A DNA stretch of 64,000 nt from Megascapheus bottae (GCA_024803745.1 JANJXV010000130.1:1726501-1790500); one strand, 5' to 3'; positions 24,475 to 37,690 are shown, counted from the first letter of the stretch. Made by a program: numbers and translations. Notes: generated by a model not told the origin, from the sequence alone.

Positions 24475-24685
24475 CTGGTGTAAGACTTGAACCCAGAACT
24501 TCACATATGCTAGCCAAACATGGGACTACTTGTGTCACACCCCATCCCTAGATACTGATTGTTTTATTTTTGTGTTTTTGGAGACAGAGTCCCTCTACTA
24601 CCTTTATCTGAGTTGGCCTTGGTCTTGTGATTCTCTCAAGTAGCTGGAATGACAGATTTGTGGTACTATACCTGGCTATCATAAA
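24475..24685 (-). mobile_element. Old composite SINE
   Basis: Minus-strand remnant: 'acttgaacccagaact', 'atgctagcca', then 'gagacagagtcc' and 'caagtagctggaatgacag', ending 'acctggcta'. Order and motifs match the composite family, but divergence is high. Confidence 0.7.
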
Positions 24686-26180
24686 TAACCTCTTCCACCC
24701 TCATACTTTGTGTTTGCCTGGATAGCTTTGTCACCCCCCTCCAGTCCACCCCCCCAGGGTGTTGTTCTAGAAACTGCCATCATAGAAAAAAAAACATTAA
24801 CCTACCATCGATGGTCCACAGGTAAACACCTGACCCAATCAGAGTACTCCTCTGAGATCGGGATACTGGGAACTTGTATTGATTGTATTGGTTTGCCAGA
24901 TCAGCTTGAGACCTGCTGATATCTGTGTCTACTTTCACATGGACACATAGATATCATATGATATTCTCCCACAGAGGAGTGGAGAATGCCAGTCTAAGTG
25001 AAGAGATTGGGTAGGAAAAGGCGATTCAAAGATAAGACGAATTGATAGAAGAGGTGGGCGTGGAAATGTGGAAAAGTCCCAGTTTCCACTCAGACACATG
25101 ACCTGCTCACGTGCCTTCCACGAATCACCCCAGTATTCTGATTTCCTGAAACTCACCATGTTTCTGTCACAACCAAGAGTCAAGGTCTGCCAACTTTAAC
25201 GTTTTGGTTAAGTTCAAAATAATTTCAAATTACTCTTTTATTTCAGATCATTTCCATGTGAATTCTTGCCCACTAAGAAAACAGGAAGAATGGTTTTCTA
25301 GAACCATCCACTCACCCCCACCCACCTACCTACAGAGTATACCTCACTCAGACCAGTGCCCCAGCTAAGGACTGGAAGCTACTCTGTCTACATTCTAACA
25401 GCTGGCTCCTAGTGCCTCTCCTGAAGGAATGGCTTCTACCTGTCACTGCATGTGGGCTGGTTCAGTTTGGAATTGGAGTGGGGGAGAGTGAGGGATAGTT
25501 TAGAACCAGAGCGGAAGATCTCCTTTCAAGCAACTGACCTCACTCAATGAGAACAAGGAGAGCCAGCAAGGTCAGTATGTGAACTTGGCCTATATCCAAG
25601 GAACATATACAGTCTCCACTCAAACCTTTCTGTCTGGAATATAATAGGCCCTGAGAGACAGCCTATGAGCCAGTGAACTTGACCCCAACAGCCATCCTTC
25701 ACTTTTCTCACCTCCAACACCCTCCCCCGCAAACTTCTTCCCTCTCCATTAAGTGTCCCTGGCCCTAAAGCTGTCACACCTTCCCAGGAAAGGAATCATT
25801 TCTAGTTTCATGTTGCATAATATGAAGCAAGGATTTGAGGACAATGGTTTCAAATCTAATTATGGTACTACATGGACCTCCTGTCTGACCTCGGCTTTCA
25901 AGATCAATACAGATGTTTTGTCTGTTTCCATCATCTGGGTAGTTTTCAAACCAAAGTTAAGTTTACTCCCAGGTTCAGTGCTGAGTCTTTCTAGAAGAGA
26001 GCCCTTCCATATAGAAAGGGCACACTACCATCTAATGGGGCATCTTGGCCTTCAAAACTTTCTGGTAGGATCCATGTTCCCAGCCACCCCCTCTCCTCCC
26101 CCCCCCACAGATGGGCACTAAAAATATTTGTAGGGTGAATTAAAGGGAACGAAGGTAGTTAGAAATTTTGTTAGTGTAAA
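24686..26180. other. Unassigned sequence
   Basis: No gene was recognised. A 122-codon plus frame (25753-26121) ends in a Pro run from a C-rich tract and shows no domain. A 14-base AT palindrome lies at 24951-24964. Confidence 0.5.
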
Positions 26181-26400
26181 CTGGGTACCAGTGGCTCATG
26201 CCTGTAACACTGGCAACTCAGGAGGCTGAGATCTGAGGATCTGAGGTTCAAAGTCAGCCCAGGCAGGAAAATTTATGAAACTCTCATGTCTAATTAACAC
26301 TGTGGCTTAACCAGAGAGTTCTAAGCATCAATCAACCAATCATTCAGTCAGTCAATCTAAGGGTCAGCACCCAGGTTCTGAGTTCAACACTCAGTTCTGG
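26181..26400 (+). mobile_element. Composite SINE
   Basis: 'gggtaccagtggctcatgcc', 'ctcaggaggctgagatctg', 'agcccaggcaggaaaa', 'tctaattaacac', then a rearranged right monomer ending 'gagttcaacactcag'. A (TG)/(CA) tract follows at the tail. Confidence 0.88.
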
Positions 26401-26472
26401 CATGTGTGTGAGCATACTTTTGTGTGTGTGCGAGTGTGTTTATGCATGTGTACACACACACGCACACACACA
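26401..26472. repeat. (TG)n then (CA)n imperfect microsatellite
   Basis: TG-rich 26401-26450 switches to CA-rich 26452-26472, an imperfect inverted arrangement at the tail of the SINE. Confidence 0.85.
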
Positions 26473-26504
26473 TAATCTTAACAGAGCATACATTTTTTTT
26501 AAAA

Positions 26505-26610
26505 CCAGGTTCAGAAAAGTTGGATGTCTTGCTCAACATCACACAGCTCATGTGGCAAGATTGGAACTCTAGGTAATCAGTGGTTGATCACCTATTACTG
26601 GTGTCCTGCT
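26505..26610 (-). mobile_element. MIR fragment
   Basis: 'caggttcagaaaagttggat' and 'aacatcacacagctcatgtgg' match the antisense of the MIR core. Ancient and short. Confidence 0.6.
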
Positions 26611-26769
26611 TGACATGGAGGCTAATAATGCTAACATTCATTAACTCTACCAAGAATCTCATAAATTAAAAGAAGACCAAGGGATGAGTACATTTGTATA
26701 ATGGTTACTACTGATTGCCATTATTGACTGAGTTTCGTGCCTGTAACCCCATCCTCCCATGCATATACA
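26611..26769. other. Spacer between two MIR pieces
   Basis: No separate feature was recognised. It may be the diverged remainder of either MIR. Confidence 0.4.
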
Positions 26770-26935
26770 TTCTCATGTAATCCGTCTTAGAATGGTATGA
26801 GAGGACAGATGATACTTTACAAGTAGGGAAACTGAGGCACAGAAAGTTCAGTTGTTTCGCCTGGGTCACCACACAAGTCCACAGCCACTCAGTAGCTGGA
26901 CCAAGGTAGACCCCAGAGACCTGTGCTCTTTGCCT
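26770..26935 (-). mobile_element. MIR fragment
   Basis: 'agtagggaaactgaggcaca' followed by '...cacacaagtccacagccact' and 'agtagctgg' is a clear antisense MIR core plus flank. Confidence 0.8.
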
Positions 26936-26993
26936 TGAGCATTGACATCCCCAGGCATAAGATGGGAAGCACGATCTTCAAGAACCATTTTTT

Positions 26994-27177
26994 TGCCAGT
27001 CCTGGGCCTTGAACTCAGGGCCTGAGCACTGTCCTTGGGCTTTCTCAAGGCTAGAGCTCTACCACTTGAGCTACAGCACCATTTCTGGCTTTTTTCTATG
27101 TATGTGGTACAGAGGAATTGAACCCAGGTCCTTGTGCATGCTAGGCAAGCACTCTACCACTAGAGCACTCCTGGCCC
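26994..27177 (-). mobile_element. Dimeric tRNA-derived SINE (IDL-Geo type)
   Basis: Full-length minus-strand dimer from its T run through 'gaactcagggcctgagcac', 'ctaccacttgagctacagc', 'tatgtatgtggta' and 'caagcactctaccactagag'. The perfect 14-base duplication 'aagaaccatttttt' flanks it (26980-26993 and 27178-27191). A 161-codon plus frame at 27009-27494 reads across it in antisense and is not a gene. Confidence 0.93.
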
Positions 27178-27191
27178 AAGAACCATTTTTT

Positions 27192-27652
27192 AAGGCAGGC
27201 TGTACATCCAGTGTCCTGCATGGACTGCCAGGAGATGCAGCAAACCCAATGGACTTGATGAGACTCAACCTCAAACCTACCAAGTGCCCATGCCATGTGG
27301 TGGACACACAGAGGGCAGGTCAAAGAGGGAAACAAAGAGACCTATGCCAGCGTGAACTGGGTGGAAGCCACAGGAAGACCACAACGGCACAATGCACAGA
27401 AGTAACTCCCATTACTCTGCTGAGACTCTGGGCATTCATCACAGCAGAGCAAGAAATGGGGTGCCCAGGACCTAGAAAAGACCCAGGACCCTAGCAGCAG
27501 ACAGCGTTGGAGCCTTTCACCTGGAAGGTCTTTGGAGCCATTTGGATTCCTTTTCCAATGATCTTCCTGGTGTGATAATACACATTCTCATTCACACATT
27601 GCCTTGTGGATCCTCTTGATGTTCTTCCCTTACGTGGAATGCCAGAAAACAT
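27192..27652. other. Unassigned sequence
   Basis: No gene or repeat family was recognised between two dimeric SINEs. Confidence 0.5.
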
Positions 27653-27661
27653 ACTGACCAC

Positions 27662-27849
27662 CACAGGACAGGGTGGCCCAATGGCATTGTCTAGCATACA
27701 CAATGCCCTGGGTTCAATTCCTTAGTACACAGAAAAAGCCAGAAGTGGTGTTGTGGCTCAAGTGGTAGAGAGCTAGCTTTGAGAAAGCTCAAGGACAGTG
27801 CCCAGGCTCTGAGTTTAAGCGCCAGGACTGGCAAAAAAAGGAAAAAACA
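27662..27849 (+). mobile_element. Dimeric tRNA-derived SINE (IDL-Geo type)
   Basis: Plus-strand copy: an ID-like head 'gggtggcccaatggc' with the B box 'gggttcaattcc', a 'cagaaaaagccagaagtgg' link, right monomer 'gtggctcaagtggtagag' and A-rich tail. 'actgaccac' at 27653-27661 and 27850-27858 is the probable duplication. Confidence 0.9.
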
Positions 27850-28139
27850 ACTGACCACATAGAAGGTACTTAACAAGTGTCTACTGGTTGGCCAAAGGAG
27901 TGCCCACCCAGGCCTACCTGGCACTGGTCATTTTAGAGCTGTCTAAGGAATCGATTTTATTTCAAACAGGTTGTAAGATACTATTTTCTTTTCTTTTCCT
28001 TTTTACTCTTCCTTGACAATGAAGTGCCTTTGAAAGTTCCTAAGTGATAGATATTATCCTACAATCAAATGTTACCCTGCTGTTTGATATCTATTCAAAT
28101 CCAGTCTGGGCTAACTCTCATGTGCCAGATGCTTGGGTT
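27850..28139. other. Unassigned sequence
   Basis: Nothing was recognised apart from the SINE's flanking duplication at its left edge. Confidence 0.45.
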
Positions 28140-28345
28140 GAACTAAGTTTGCTGAATCTTCAAAACAACCCTGAAAAGGGGGGGGGAAGAGAAGTGGCAG
28201 GGGAGGGGGAGGAAGGGGGAAATTCTATCGTCTGTTTTCCTAGATAAGGGAACTGAGGCACGTGCGTGAGTTTATTTCTTCACAACATGGTGGACCTGAA
28301 CTTGAGCACATGAGTGAGTTCACCAGCTCATAAATGGCTGGGTAA
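28140..28345 (-). mobile_element. MIR split by a G-rich expansion
   Basis: Antisense MIR motifs 'aatcttcaaaacaaccctga' and 'agataagggaactgaggcac' lie on either side of a G/A-rich tract (28176-28220, with a run of eight or more G). The tract probably grew within the MIR. Confidence 0.65.
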
Positions 28346-28519
28346 AGGTTTCACCTCTGTTCTCTTTGCCCCAGAGCCCTGGCTCTGTCACCTCCATAGA
28401 AGCTCCTGGAAATGTCTTGGTGATAAACATCCAGATGACCATGGCTGTGATAACTTTGTACTGGCCAACACCTATCACCTTGCTCTATCCTATGTAGGTG
28501 TCCACCTCATCACTTAAAA

Positions 28520-28665
28520 GAACAACTTCATTTGCTCAGCAGAGCCTCTGTGAAGCAAAGTTCTTTTTTTTATCCTGAGGAAGAAGCCGAGACTAACAAG
28601 GTGGAGACTTGATCTCCACAGGGATGGGAGTTCAAGTCACAACCAGTGGCCTCTAGATCAGATGC
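28520..28665 (-). mobile_element. Possible MIR fragment
   Basis: 'ttatcctgaggaagaagccg' and 'gagttcaagtcacaacc' fit a worn antisense MIR. Weak support. Confidence 0.35.
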
Positions 28666-29074
28666 CATCTACCTGGTTGGGAGTGGAGGCTCGAATCTCA
28701 GCGCACCACTCTCAGCTCAACCCATCCCATCCCTCCTCCACCCAGAAAGAACAAAAGGAAACCTTCCCTGGAAGCACCAAGCAAAGATGTCAGCATCCTG
28801 TGTCGCCATAGCAACCAGCCCTCCTCCATCTCCTCAGGAGGAGGGGGGGGAAGCAAAAGTCAAACTGAGCCTCCTGTGGAGCATTCTGTGGGTAAACACC
28901 AGGACCAGTGTGTTTGGGCCTCTGTTTTCTCACGTCAATAGGGTGAATCATTCTTGGAACAGGGGCTGGGAAGCTGACCAGGTTCCTAAGTAGATAAGGT
29001 TAATGGTGCTGTTCCAGAGATGGCGGGGTCACTTTGAAAATTAATCCTGTTTTATTTTATTTTCTTTCCTCTAG
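28666..29074. other. Unassigned sequence
   Basis: No gene was recognised. It contains a G run (28842-28849) and, near 28920-28950, a possible worn MIR piece ('ctctgttttctcacgtcaat'). Confidence 0.45.
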
Positions 29075-29146
29075 AATGTGGGCTTATACATGAGCAGATT
29101 CAAAATCAGAGAAGAGAAGCCAACAGCAGTTCCTGGCAAGGGATCT

Positions 29147-30293
29147 GTAAGCATTACCACATCCCCTTTTAGGCTGACATCATCTTATTGCCCATCTCTT
29201 GGCAAGGTCTTGTCAACTTGAAGATTGGCAGATAGGAGAAAGAACACAGCAAGAAACCAAGGGATGTGAAAGCTTGGTGCCACTGTGTTCACAATGTCTA
29301 ACCTGAGTCCTGGTGGAGGCCTTGCTCATTTCTAGTCTGGTTACAGACTGCAGCTATGAGCAATGATTTGGTTTGGGGCTCGGGGGTTGTTGGGGGGAGT
29401 GCTTTTGTTGCCAATATTTGATCTTGGTAGGAGAGGACGTGGAAGCTGAGGTTAGAAAGACAAGAAGCAGTAAGCTATAGGACCATGTAGAAAGAACATC
29501 TCAGACCAAAGTCATAAGCAGGTTCCAGGGTAATAACTACTCTCTCTGGATGGAAGTGGGTAGTGGGCTCTATAAGAGAAGTGTGGGGGTGGGGGGTATG
29601 GATAGGACATGGAAACTGTGGTGGAGGGGGGAGTGAACTAGGAATGTGATGGAAGTTTTATGCTAAATATTGTGTGAAGTCATTGGCAAATTCTAAGGCA
29701 AAGCAAAGGGAAGGGGCTATGTTATTCTCAGAGCCTGGCCTATATAACCAGTACTCAAACATGGGATGAATGAGCTGAGATAATGCACAGAAGTGTTTTT
29801 CAAGCAGTGAAGTATTGCAGAAAATTTTGAGATCACAAAACTATTGCAGACTTCTAGGTAGCAAGGAGGGAAAGCGAGAAGCATCTGATTCGTAGAACAC
29901 CCCATCCCTGTGAAAATCACTCCGAGCCACATCAAGATGCAAAGCTGGCAAGAGCCCCACCCACACAGACTTCTGAAGAAATCACCAGCAAGGAATTCTT
30001 TCTTGTCCACCAGAGACAGAACAGGAAGGTGAAGAAGGGCAGGGCAGGGGGGTGGAGAGGGAAAGCCCTGAGAGCTGAGATCTGTGTGGCTCTGGTGTGG
30101 AGGAAGTAGGTTCTAATGAAGTACTGACTTCCCCACTGACCTCTTCTCCACAATGCAGCTGCTTTATTAGAGCCACTTGGTGGCTGGGATAGCCAGAGTT
30201 GTGACTGAAGAAGGAATGAACAGTGGGACCTTGTTGCAAAGAAGATGTGAGCTGGAAAGTGGGGGGAAGGGTAGTTCAGGATACAGGGTGTGC
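29147..30293. other. Unassigned sequence
   Basis: No gene was recognised. G-rich patches occur at 29380-29400 and 29583-29640. Minus-strand frames of 97-132 codons at 29717-30330 lack domains, and the longest begins inside a CA/GT array. Confidence 0.5.
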
Positions 30294-30330
30294 CACACAC
30301 ACACACACACGCACGCACACACACACACAC
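30294..30330. repeat. (CA)n microsatellite
   Basis: CA array with two CG interruptions ('cacgcacgcac'). Confidence 0.95.
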
Positions 30331-30859
30331 AGAGCAGCAGTTTGGAGCAGTAGAAATTTTGTCCTTTGGCTCATGTTGAATGTGCTGTTTGGAAATGCCA
30401 TGCTAAGGAATCCATGGTTGTAACAAATTCATGGATACATTTTCACTTTCATGTCAGGGAGACAAAGAGCTGGACTCTGCCCACGCTTAGCTATAGCCGG
30501 CAGGTTTCAGCACTCTGGACAGCAGCCAGGCGGGTTCATCAGCCCTCCCTTAGGTGGTGATGAAGATTCACCAAGACTCCCAGGCTCAATGGGGAAAGCC
30601 AGGAAAACCCACCCATAGTGTCAATTGGCAAACATCAAGCCTTGCCTGACCCTGTTTCCATTTCCAAGAGAATTAAAGAGGAATTAAAATCCAACAATCT
30701 GGGATATAGGAAAATAATTTCTTACCGTACTTGAAATGTGCCGTTGCACTAAAATTACATGGAAAGTGCACATATTTTCAAAAGATTTATGATGAGAAAG
30801 AGGAGGAAAAACTCTAAAAAGCAGTTGGTAGGCTGTCAATAAAACTCAAAGAAACATGA
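30331..30859. other. Unassigned sequence
   Basis: No gene or repeat family was recognised. Confidence 0.45.
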
Positions 30860-31010
30860 ACTTGTTGAGAAGTGGTTAAATAAATGGAACTACCTTCATA
30901 TGGTAGAATACTATGCAGTCATTAAAACTGTTTCCAAAAACTCAACAATGACCTGGAGAAACACTTCAAGTACCAATTTTGAAAATGAGGGCTTTTTAAA
31001 AACAATATAT
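30860..31010 (+). mobile_element. Ancient LINE-1 fragment (L1M-like)
   Basis: 'gttaaataaatggaac', 'atggtagaatactatgcagt' and 'cattaaaactg' follow the classic order of old mammalian L1 3' ORF2 sequence. Non-coding. Confidence 0.7.
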
Positions 31011-31044
31011 AATGCAGAATCTCAATCTATGCATGAATGTTCAC

Positions 31045-31160
31045 AATAGCTTAATTCCTTCCTTTCTTCTCTCTTTCCTTCCCTTTCCTCTTCTCCCCTT
31101 TCTCCACCATCCCTCTTCACCTCCCTTCTCCCCTCTCTCCTCCTCCCTTCAGCCCCTCCC
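31045..31160. repeat. Pyrimidine-rich simple sequence
   Basis: CT/CCT/TTCC tract of about 115 bases, almost free of purines, next to the T-rich end of a minus-strand SINE. Confidence 0.88.
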
Positions 31161-31430
31161 ATTTTCTCTAGGGTTTGAACTCAGGGCCTTTCAATATGCT
31201 ATGCAAATGGCATACTACTTGAACCATGCCCTTTTTTTTGTTGTTGTTTTTAAGATAAGGGCTCACTTTTTTTTTGCCATCTTTCTATCTATACTTCCCA
31301 GGTTGACAAATGTGTACCACCATTACTATCTTTGTCAAGACGATGTCTTAAACTTCCTGCAGGGCCAGCATTGAACTATATATAATCTTCCCAACCGATG
31401 CCTATTGAGTAGCTAGATAGTGGGCAGCAG
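31161..31430 (-). mobile_element. Old composite SINE
   Basis: Minus-strand order 'gggtttgaactcagggcctt', 'tactacttgaacca', T-rich link, 'aagataagggctcac', '...ccagcattgaactat...', 'gagtagctagata'. Diverged, with an extra AT-rich block. Confidence 0.68.
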
Positions 31431-31474
31431 ACCCTACACTAGACTATCAGCTTTGTACATGCTGTATGATTCTG

Positions 31475-31760
31475 TTTATATACCTTTTTGAAAATTATAG
31501 TTACATATGCACTTATGGGGTACAAAATGGTATGAGCGTTGGATGACTAAGTCAAGCTAATTAATAGAGGAGTTGTCTCAAAAGTGTTCAGGGAGTTTTT
31601 GTGAGAGCATTTGCAAATGTACTCTCAGTGATCTGGAAATGTACCTATGCTCAAGTATTAGCTATTTCACCAGGTTCTGTAACAGATCTCCAAAATGAAT
31701 AATAAATAATTCATGCTTACTCCTTCTGTCTAACCAAGGCTTTATGCCTTATGATTGGCC
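31475..31760. mobile_element. Ancient LINE-1 UTR-like fragment
   Basis: 'acttatggggtacaaaatgg', 'gactaagtcaagctaattaa', 'gtaacagatctccaaaatga' and 'ccttctgtctaacc' occur in the order of a well-known mammalian L1 UTR segment. Orientation was not settled by eye. Confidence 0.6.
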
Positions 31761-31907
31761 AATGGCAAGACTAAAGAGAAGCAAATTGGAGTGTTCCAGA
31801 GCCTGCAGATGGAGTAGAGGTTGTGAGGACTGGGGCAACACCAGGGTGTTGATTTCTGTATTTGGGTTTTGTCTGGCCCATGCCTGTATGTGTCAGATAA
31901 AACTACA

Positions 31908-33782
<1,875 letters not shown>

Positions 33783-33979
33783 CTGCCTTGTAGCAGCCTG
33801 GACTGTGATCTTTCTATCTGTGCTTCCCCTGTGGCCAGGATAATTGGCATGTACCATTGAATTCAGCCACTTGAGATAAAGGCTCAGACTCTCCCCTCCT
33901 CCTCCCCAGGGCTGGCCTCAAACCACAATCTTCCTATTTCTCACTCCTAAGTAGCAAAGATCATACCCTGCCTGGCTGA
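33783..33979 (-). mobile_element. Two adjoining 7SL-like SINE head fragments
   Basis: 33785-33866 ('agcctggactgtgatctttc', 'ggccaggataattggcatgt') and 33867-33979 ('agggctggcctcaaaccaca', 'cctaagtagcaaagatcata', 'gcctggctg') each read as an antisense 7SL-like head. This may be a dimer or two insertions; both are old. Confidence 0.65.
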
Positions 33980-34659
33980 AAAGGAGCATTATTTAGGATC
34001 AAATGGGAGATAATTTGTAACAAAAAGTGTATGAAAGTAACTCTACAAGCTGGGGTTATACACCATCCTTATTTTCTCCTTCTTGGCCTGCTCTTATTAT
34101 ATAACTTTTCCACAATTTATTTGTACTGCTTTTATAATCAAGCAGGGGGGAAAAAGCCATGTTATTTTTGAAGAAAGCAGGATCTCAGAGGTCACAGTGA
34201 CTTTATGCTATTTGTCCTCTGTGCATCTGGAGAAATAACTCTTTGATTTTGGCCCTAGGCACTTTGAACATATGAGCACAAGACCTACGAAAGGTTTATT
34301 CTGGGACAAGTCAGCACAATTGCTCTCAGTCCTGAAGACGGACAATTCTCAAACCTTCTGTCCTTGCTCGGGGTCAGTGCGTCCATCCACCTACTCATCC
34401 ATGCAAAGAGAAATGACTAGAGAAGGAGCCGGGTGCTCTGAGCACCCCCAAAGCAGATCACGCCACAGCAGCAAGACAAACATGCAAACAAACACAGCCC
34501 CGTGTGAATTAGAATACATAGGACAGTCAAGGCATGCAGCCATGTGGAAGAAAAAGAAGGGTGCCTGGAATATTCATACAGTATTATTAGCCCTGGGTCT
34601 TGAAGGATAGAGAACCAGGTGGGTGGGCGAGGTGGAGAAGATATTCACGGTGCAGCACA
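33980..34659. other. Unassigned sequence
   Basis: No gene was recognised. The 112-codon plus frame at 34272-34610 shows no recognisable domain. Confidence 0.45.
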
Positions 34660-34745
34660 CAGAGAAAGAGAGAGACAGAGAGACAGAGAAACAGAGAGAG
34701 AGACAGAGACAGACAGAGACAGGGAGAGAGGAAGGAAGGAGAGAC
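34660..34745. repeat. (GA)n / (AGAGAC)n simple sequence
   Basis: Purine-rich with regular C (AGAGAC units). It explains the Arg/Glu/Asp-rich frames across 34600-35026. Confidence 0.93.
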
Positions 34746-35139
34746 AAATGAAGATGAGGTGGCAATGTTACTACTGGAACCCTAAAAATTGGAAAGTGAG
34801 TAGGAGGATGTGCAAGTTAGGATCCTTTGGTGATAAATCACAAAAATTGGGGAGCTCACTGGAAGAATGTAGGACAGCTCTTACAAGAACCAAAGAAGTG
34901 AAAGAATTAGGCTCAGGAAATGCAGCTTTAGGAAGCTTGTGGAAAGCTAGGTTGGTCTCATGGGAAACCTGCAACAGGGTGGAACTCCTGCAATCAGTCC
35001 AGTGTTCCTCGGAGGGGGAATTTTAATGGCAGCCAACCATTGGCTGGAGGAAGGGGTGAAGGTTGACTGACAGTGGAGGCTGTCTAAGTGGGGCAACTTC
35101 ACCTTCCAATGACAAGTCAAGCCCCACCCCCTTCCTTCC
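34746..35139. other. Unassigned sequence
   Basis: Nothing was recognised between the GA-rich repeat and the hAT-type element. Confidence 0.45.
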
Positions 35140-35320
35140 AAGCTGTGGTTCTCAACCAAGCGCGCATTTTTCCCACCCAGGAAATATTCGGAAATTCTTT
35201 CAAATGACTTTTACTTTCTAAAAAGTAGCAGTGAAGAGAGGTGCTACTGTCATCTACTGGGCATAGGCCAGGACACTCCTCCATATCCTGCAATGCTCAG
35301 GCTAGCCCCAGAACCCGTGA
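35140..35320 (+). mobile_element. Non-autonomous hAT-type DNA transposon (MER5/MER20-like)
   Basis: Starts with the terminal motif 'gtggttctcaacca', then 'tttcccacccaggaaatat', 'gaggtgctactg', 'catctactgggcataggcca' and 'tcctgcaatgc(t)cagg', the order of a common small mammalian hAT-Charlie element. No transposase. The right terminal repeat is lost or unrecognised. Confidence 0.7.
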
Positions 35321-35365
35321 TTCAGCGCAGGAGGTGAGAAATCATTTTGGATTTGAAGGAGGAAA

Positions 35366-35385
35366 AACAACAACAACAACAAAAC
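35366..35385. repeat. (CAA)n run
   Basis: Short CAA trinucleotide array. Confidence 0.9.
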
Positions 35386-35589
35386 CCCCTGAGCTCGACA
35401 GAGAGACAGAAACAACAGAAGTCCATCAGGTAAAAAAAAAATGGATGGAAGGACGGAACAAACCATGAGATGATAAGGAGGAGGGGAAATGAGATGGTGA
35501 GGGAGGTTCAGGTGTTTGAGGATGATGAAGGTCATGGAAGAGAACTGATGGGCGGGGCAAGTGTGAGTGTGTTCGTATCCATGGCACTG

Positions 35590-35755
35590 CCTTTGTAATT
35601 ATATGGCTTTAGACTCCTTACCAATTCCTTGCCTGCTACTTATCAGCAGCTTCCTTAGGGATAGGACTCATCTGTTTTCTTTATCATTGCATTCAAATAC
35701 CTGGAAAGATGTCTGGCACATAATACAGGATCTTCAAAGTACTTGCTGACAGAAT
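35590..35755 (+). mobile_element. LINE-2 3' end
   Basis: 'cttagggataggactcatct' (the 'gagggcagggact' block), then 'ggaaagatgtctggcacata', 'atacaggatcttcaaagta' and 'cttgctgacagaatgga' follow the L2 terminal sequence. Confidence 0.72.
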
Positions 35756-36177
35756 GGACAGATTAGATATAGTTAGAGTCCTGGATGTAGATTGATTGGT
35801 AAATGATAGGTTGATGTTGACAGAGAATGTGGAAAGATGGGAGAGGAATAAATGAACTAAGGGTACACTTAGCAATACTTCGTGCACAAGGGAAGAGTTG
35901 TAGGTTATATTCTTACAGGTGGTCTGTCAGATTCTTCTCTCCAAACCACTGCGAAGCAAGCTAGCATTTGAGCACACAGCAGAAGACTCCAGCTGACTAA
36001 GCCCCATAATTCTTGGACTTTCCAGGTCCTGTCTGAGCCACATGGTATGTGGCTGTCACATTCTGACCTGCACAGGGTGCTCAAGTAGGCCTGTGCAGGA
36101 AGTGCTCTGTCCCAGGAAGGCAGAGACAAGCTACTAGAATGACTTCAAGGCAGTGTCTTGTCTGTGTAGCCTACTAG
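35756..36177. other. Unassigned sequence
   Basis: Nothing was recognised between two L2 pieces of opposite orientation. Confidence 0.45.
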
Positions 36178-36470
36178 TTGTTTATTTATCAAATATATGT
36201 ATGGTGTCAGCCTACCATGTGCCTGGCACAGTGGCAGATACAAAAGATCCATTGGTTAAAAAGATGCAGCAAAGGTAGTCTTTACTGCTATGGTCTTTAA
36301 AATCAATGGGAAGAGGCAGAGAATAAATGGGTCAACAGAGACATATGCAATGATAAATGGTGACAAGCAATATAATTACATAATCAGAATATAGATAAAT
36401 AACGAAGAAGGAAACTGGCTAGAACCCTATCATACAAGCACACAAGGTCAGGTCAAGGACAGTCTGTGAG
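36178..36470 (-). mobile_element. LINE-2 3' end, antisense
   Basis: 'tgtttatttatcaaatatat', 'accatgtgcctggcacagtg', '...tctttactgctatggtcttt', 'agagaataaatgggtcaac' match the L2 3' end read backwards. It lies about 420 bases from a plus-strand L2 piece. Confidence 0.72.
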
Positions 36471-37509
36471 AATCTGGTAGTTTCATACCAGAACAGGAAT
36501 GGAGTCGATGTGTAGGAAATTAAAAAGTAGCCATTTAAACAATATCCACTACAGACATCATGGTGCAAAGCTTGCTCCATGTATATGCCATGGCCAACAT
36601 GATCACAAACCAAATGACCCTCTTCCCTGAGATTTTTCCAGAGACTGGAGGGACTCTGAACAGAAAGTGGTCCCTGAGGAAAAGTGCAGGCCAACGTTGC
36701 TCTTCAAACTCCTGGAAACCCTGCTCCAAGCCAATGCCAAAAATAATCCTATTAGTCACATTCGAAGTGCTAAGCAGAAACAAAAAGAAATCAAAATTAA
36801 TTTCAATTCTTTACAGTGACAGCAGCAATTAAGGTGACAAGATTATGGAAATTATCGCCACCGAGGGAGATCTTTGCCCATGAGGGGGAAAAATAACCAG
36901 TAAAACAGGAGAAGTAAGAAACAGGGATTTGAACTGGGTTATGAAAAAAAAAACCTATGGGCCACCAATTCTCTGGGAACTAGAAATGGCCATTTCGCCA
37001 TGCAATGATAGTTTACTCTGCCGTGACTGTAACTCTGCCTTGGTGGTGGAAAGCGACTGAGGTTTGTAAAGTTTGCACATTCATATAGTAAGATTTTTGC
37101 TTTTCATAAGGTGATACTCAAGCAGGTTGTCTCCACTTCTTTGTCTGCTGCCTGGTCCTCTCTCTTTTGAGAACCATACCATTCTCTGTGCTTTCTCCTT
37201 TCTTACTGATCCCATCCACAGCAACCTGGGGTTATAGAGGAGTGTTACAAAGCACTCAACACCATACTTCCTAACCAGTACTGCTGTTTCCTGAGGAACA
37301 CTAGGAAACCTAGAAAAGACAGAGAGGCAAGCCTGTGGCTTTACTTCTTCAGGAACTTTACTAGACCAGGAGATGAAGGGGCACTTCTGGTGAAAGTAGT
37401 AAATACCGTCTGTTCAGTCTGTTGTTACCCATCTACCACCCTCTAGTCTCTGTACTGTCCAGAGAGCCTCGACCCATGTGTCTTAGGAAAAGGCATTTAA
37501 CTCATGCTC
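36471..37509. other. Unassigned sequence
   Basis: No gene was recognised. Overlapping frames of 82-91 codons on both strands (36419-36832) show no domain. Confidence 0.45.
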
Positions 37510-37690
37510 TGTAGAACCACTCATCCATGCACTCACGCATCCATTGATGTATCCATCATTCATTTAGCCATTCAACCATCCATCCATGTATCATCAATAC
37601 ATGCATGCATGGATCCATCCATGCAGCAACCCATCTATCCACACACGCATCTGTCCATCATCCACCCACCCATCTATCTATGCACTTACC
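37510..37690. repeat. Degenerate (CATC)n microsatellite
   Basis: Imperfect CATC/CATT/CACC repeat over about 180 bases. It adjoins the start of an antisense L2, whose '(TGAA)n' end is the likely seed. Confidence 0.88.

Noticed and set aside
24951..24964. 14-base perfect AT palindrome ATATCATATGATAT
   Set aside because: Low complexity and expected by chance in AT-rich DNA; no context.
27009..27494. 161-codon plus-strand frame
   Set aside because: Its first third is the antisense of a dimeric SINE; the remainder has no domain and no splice or start context.
37510..37690. CRISPR-like array of short repeats
   Set aside because: Tetranucleotide CATC units without fixed spacers, in a mammalian genome; an ordinary degenerate microsatellite.
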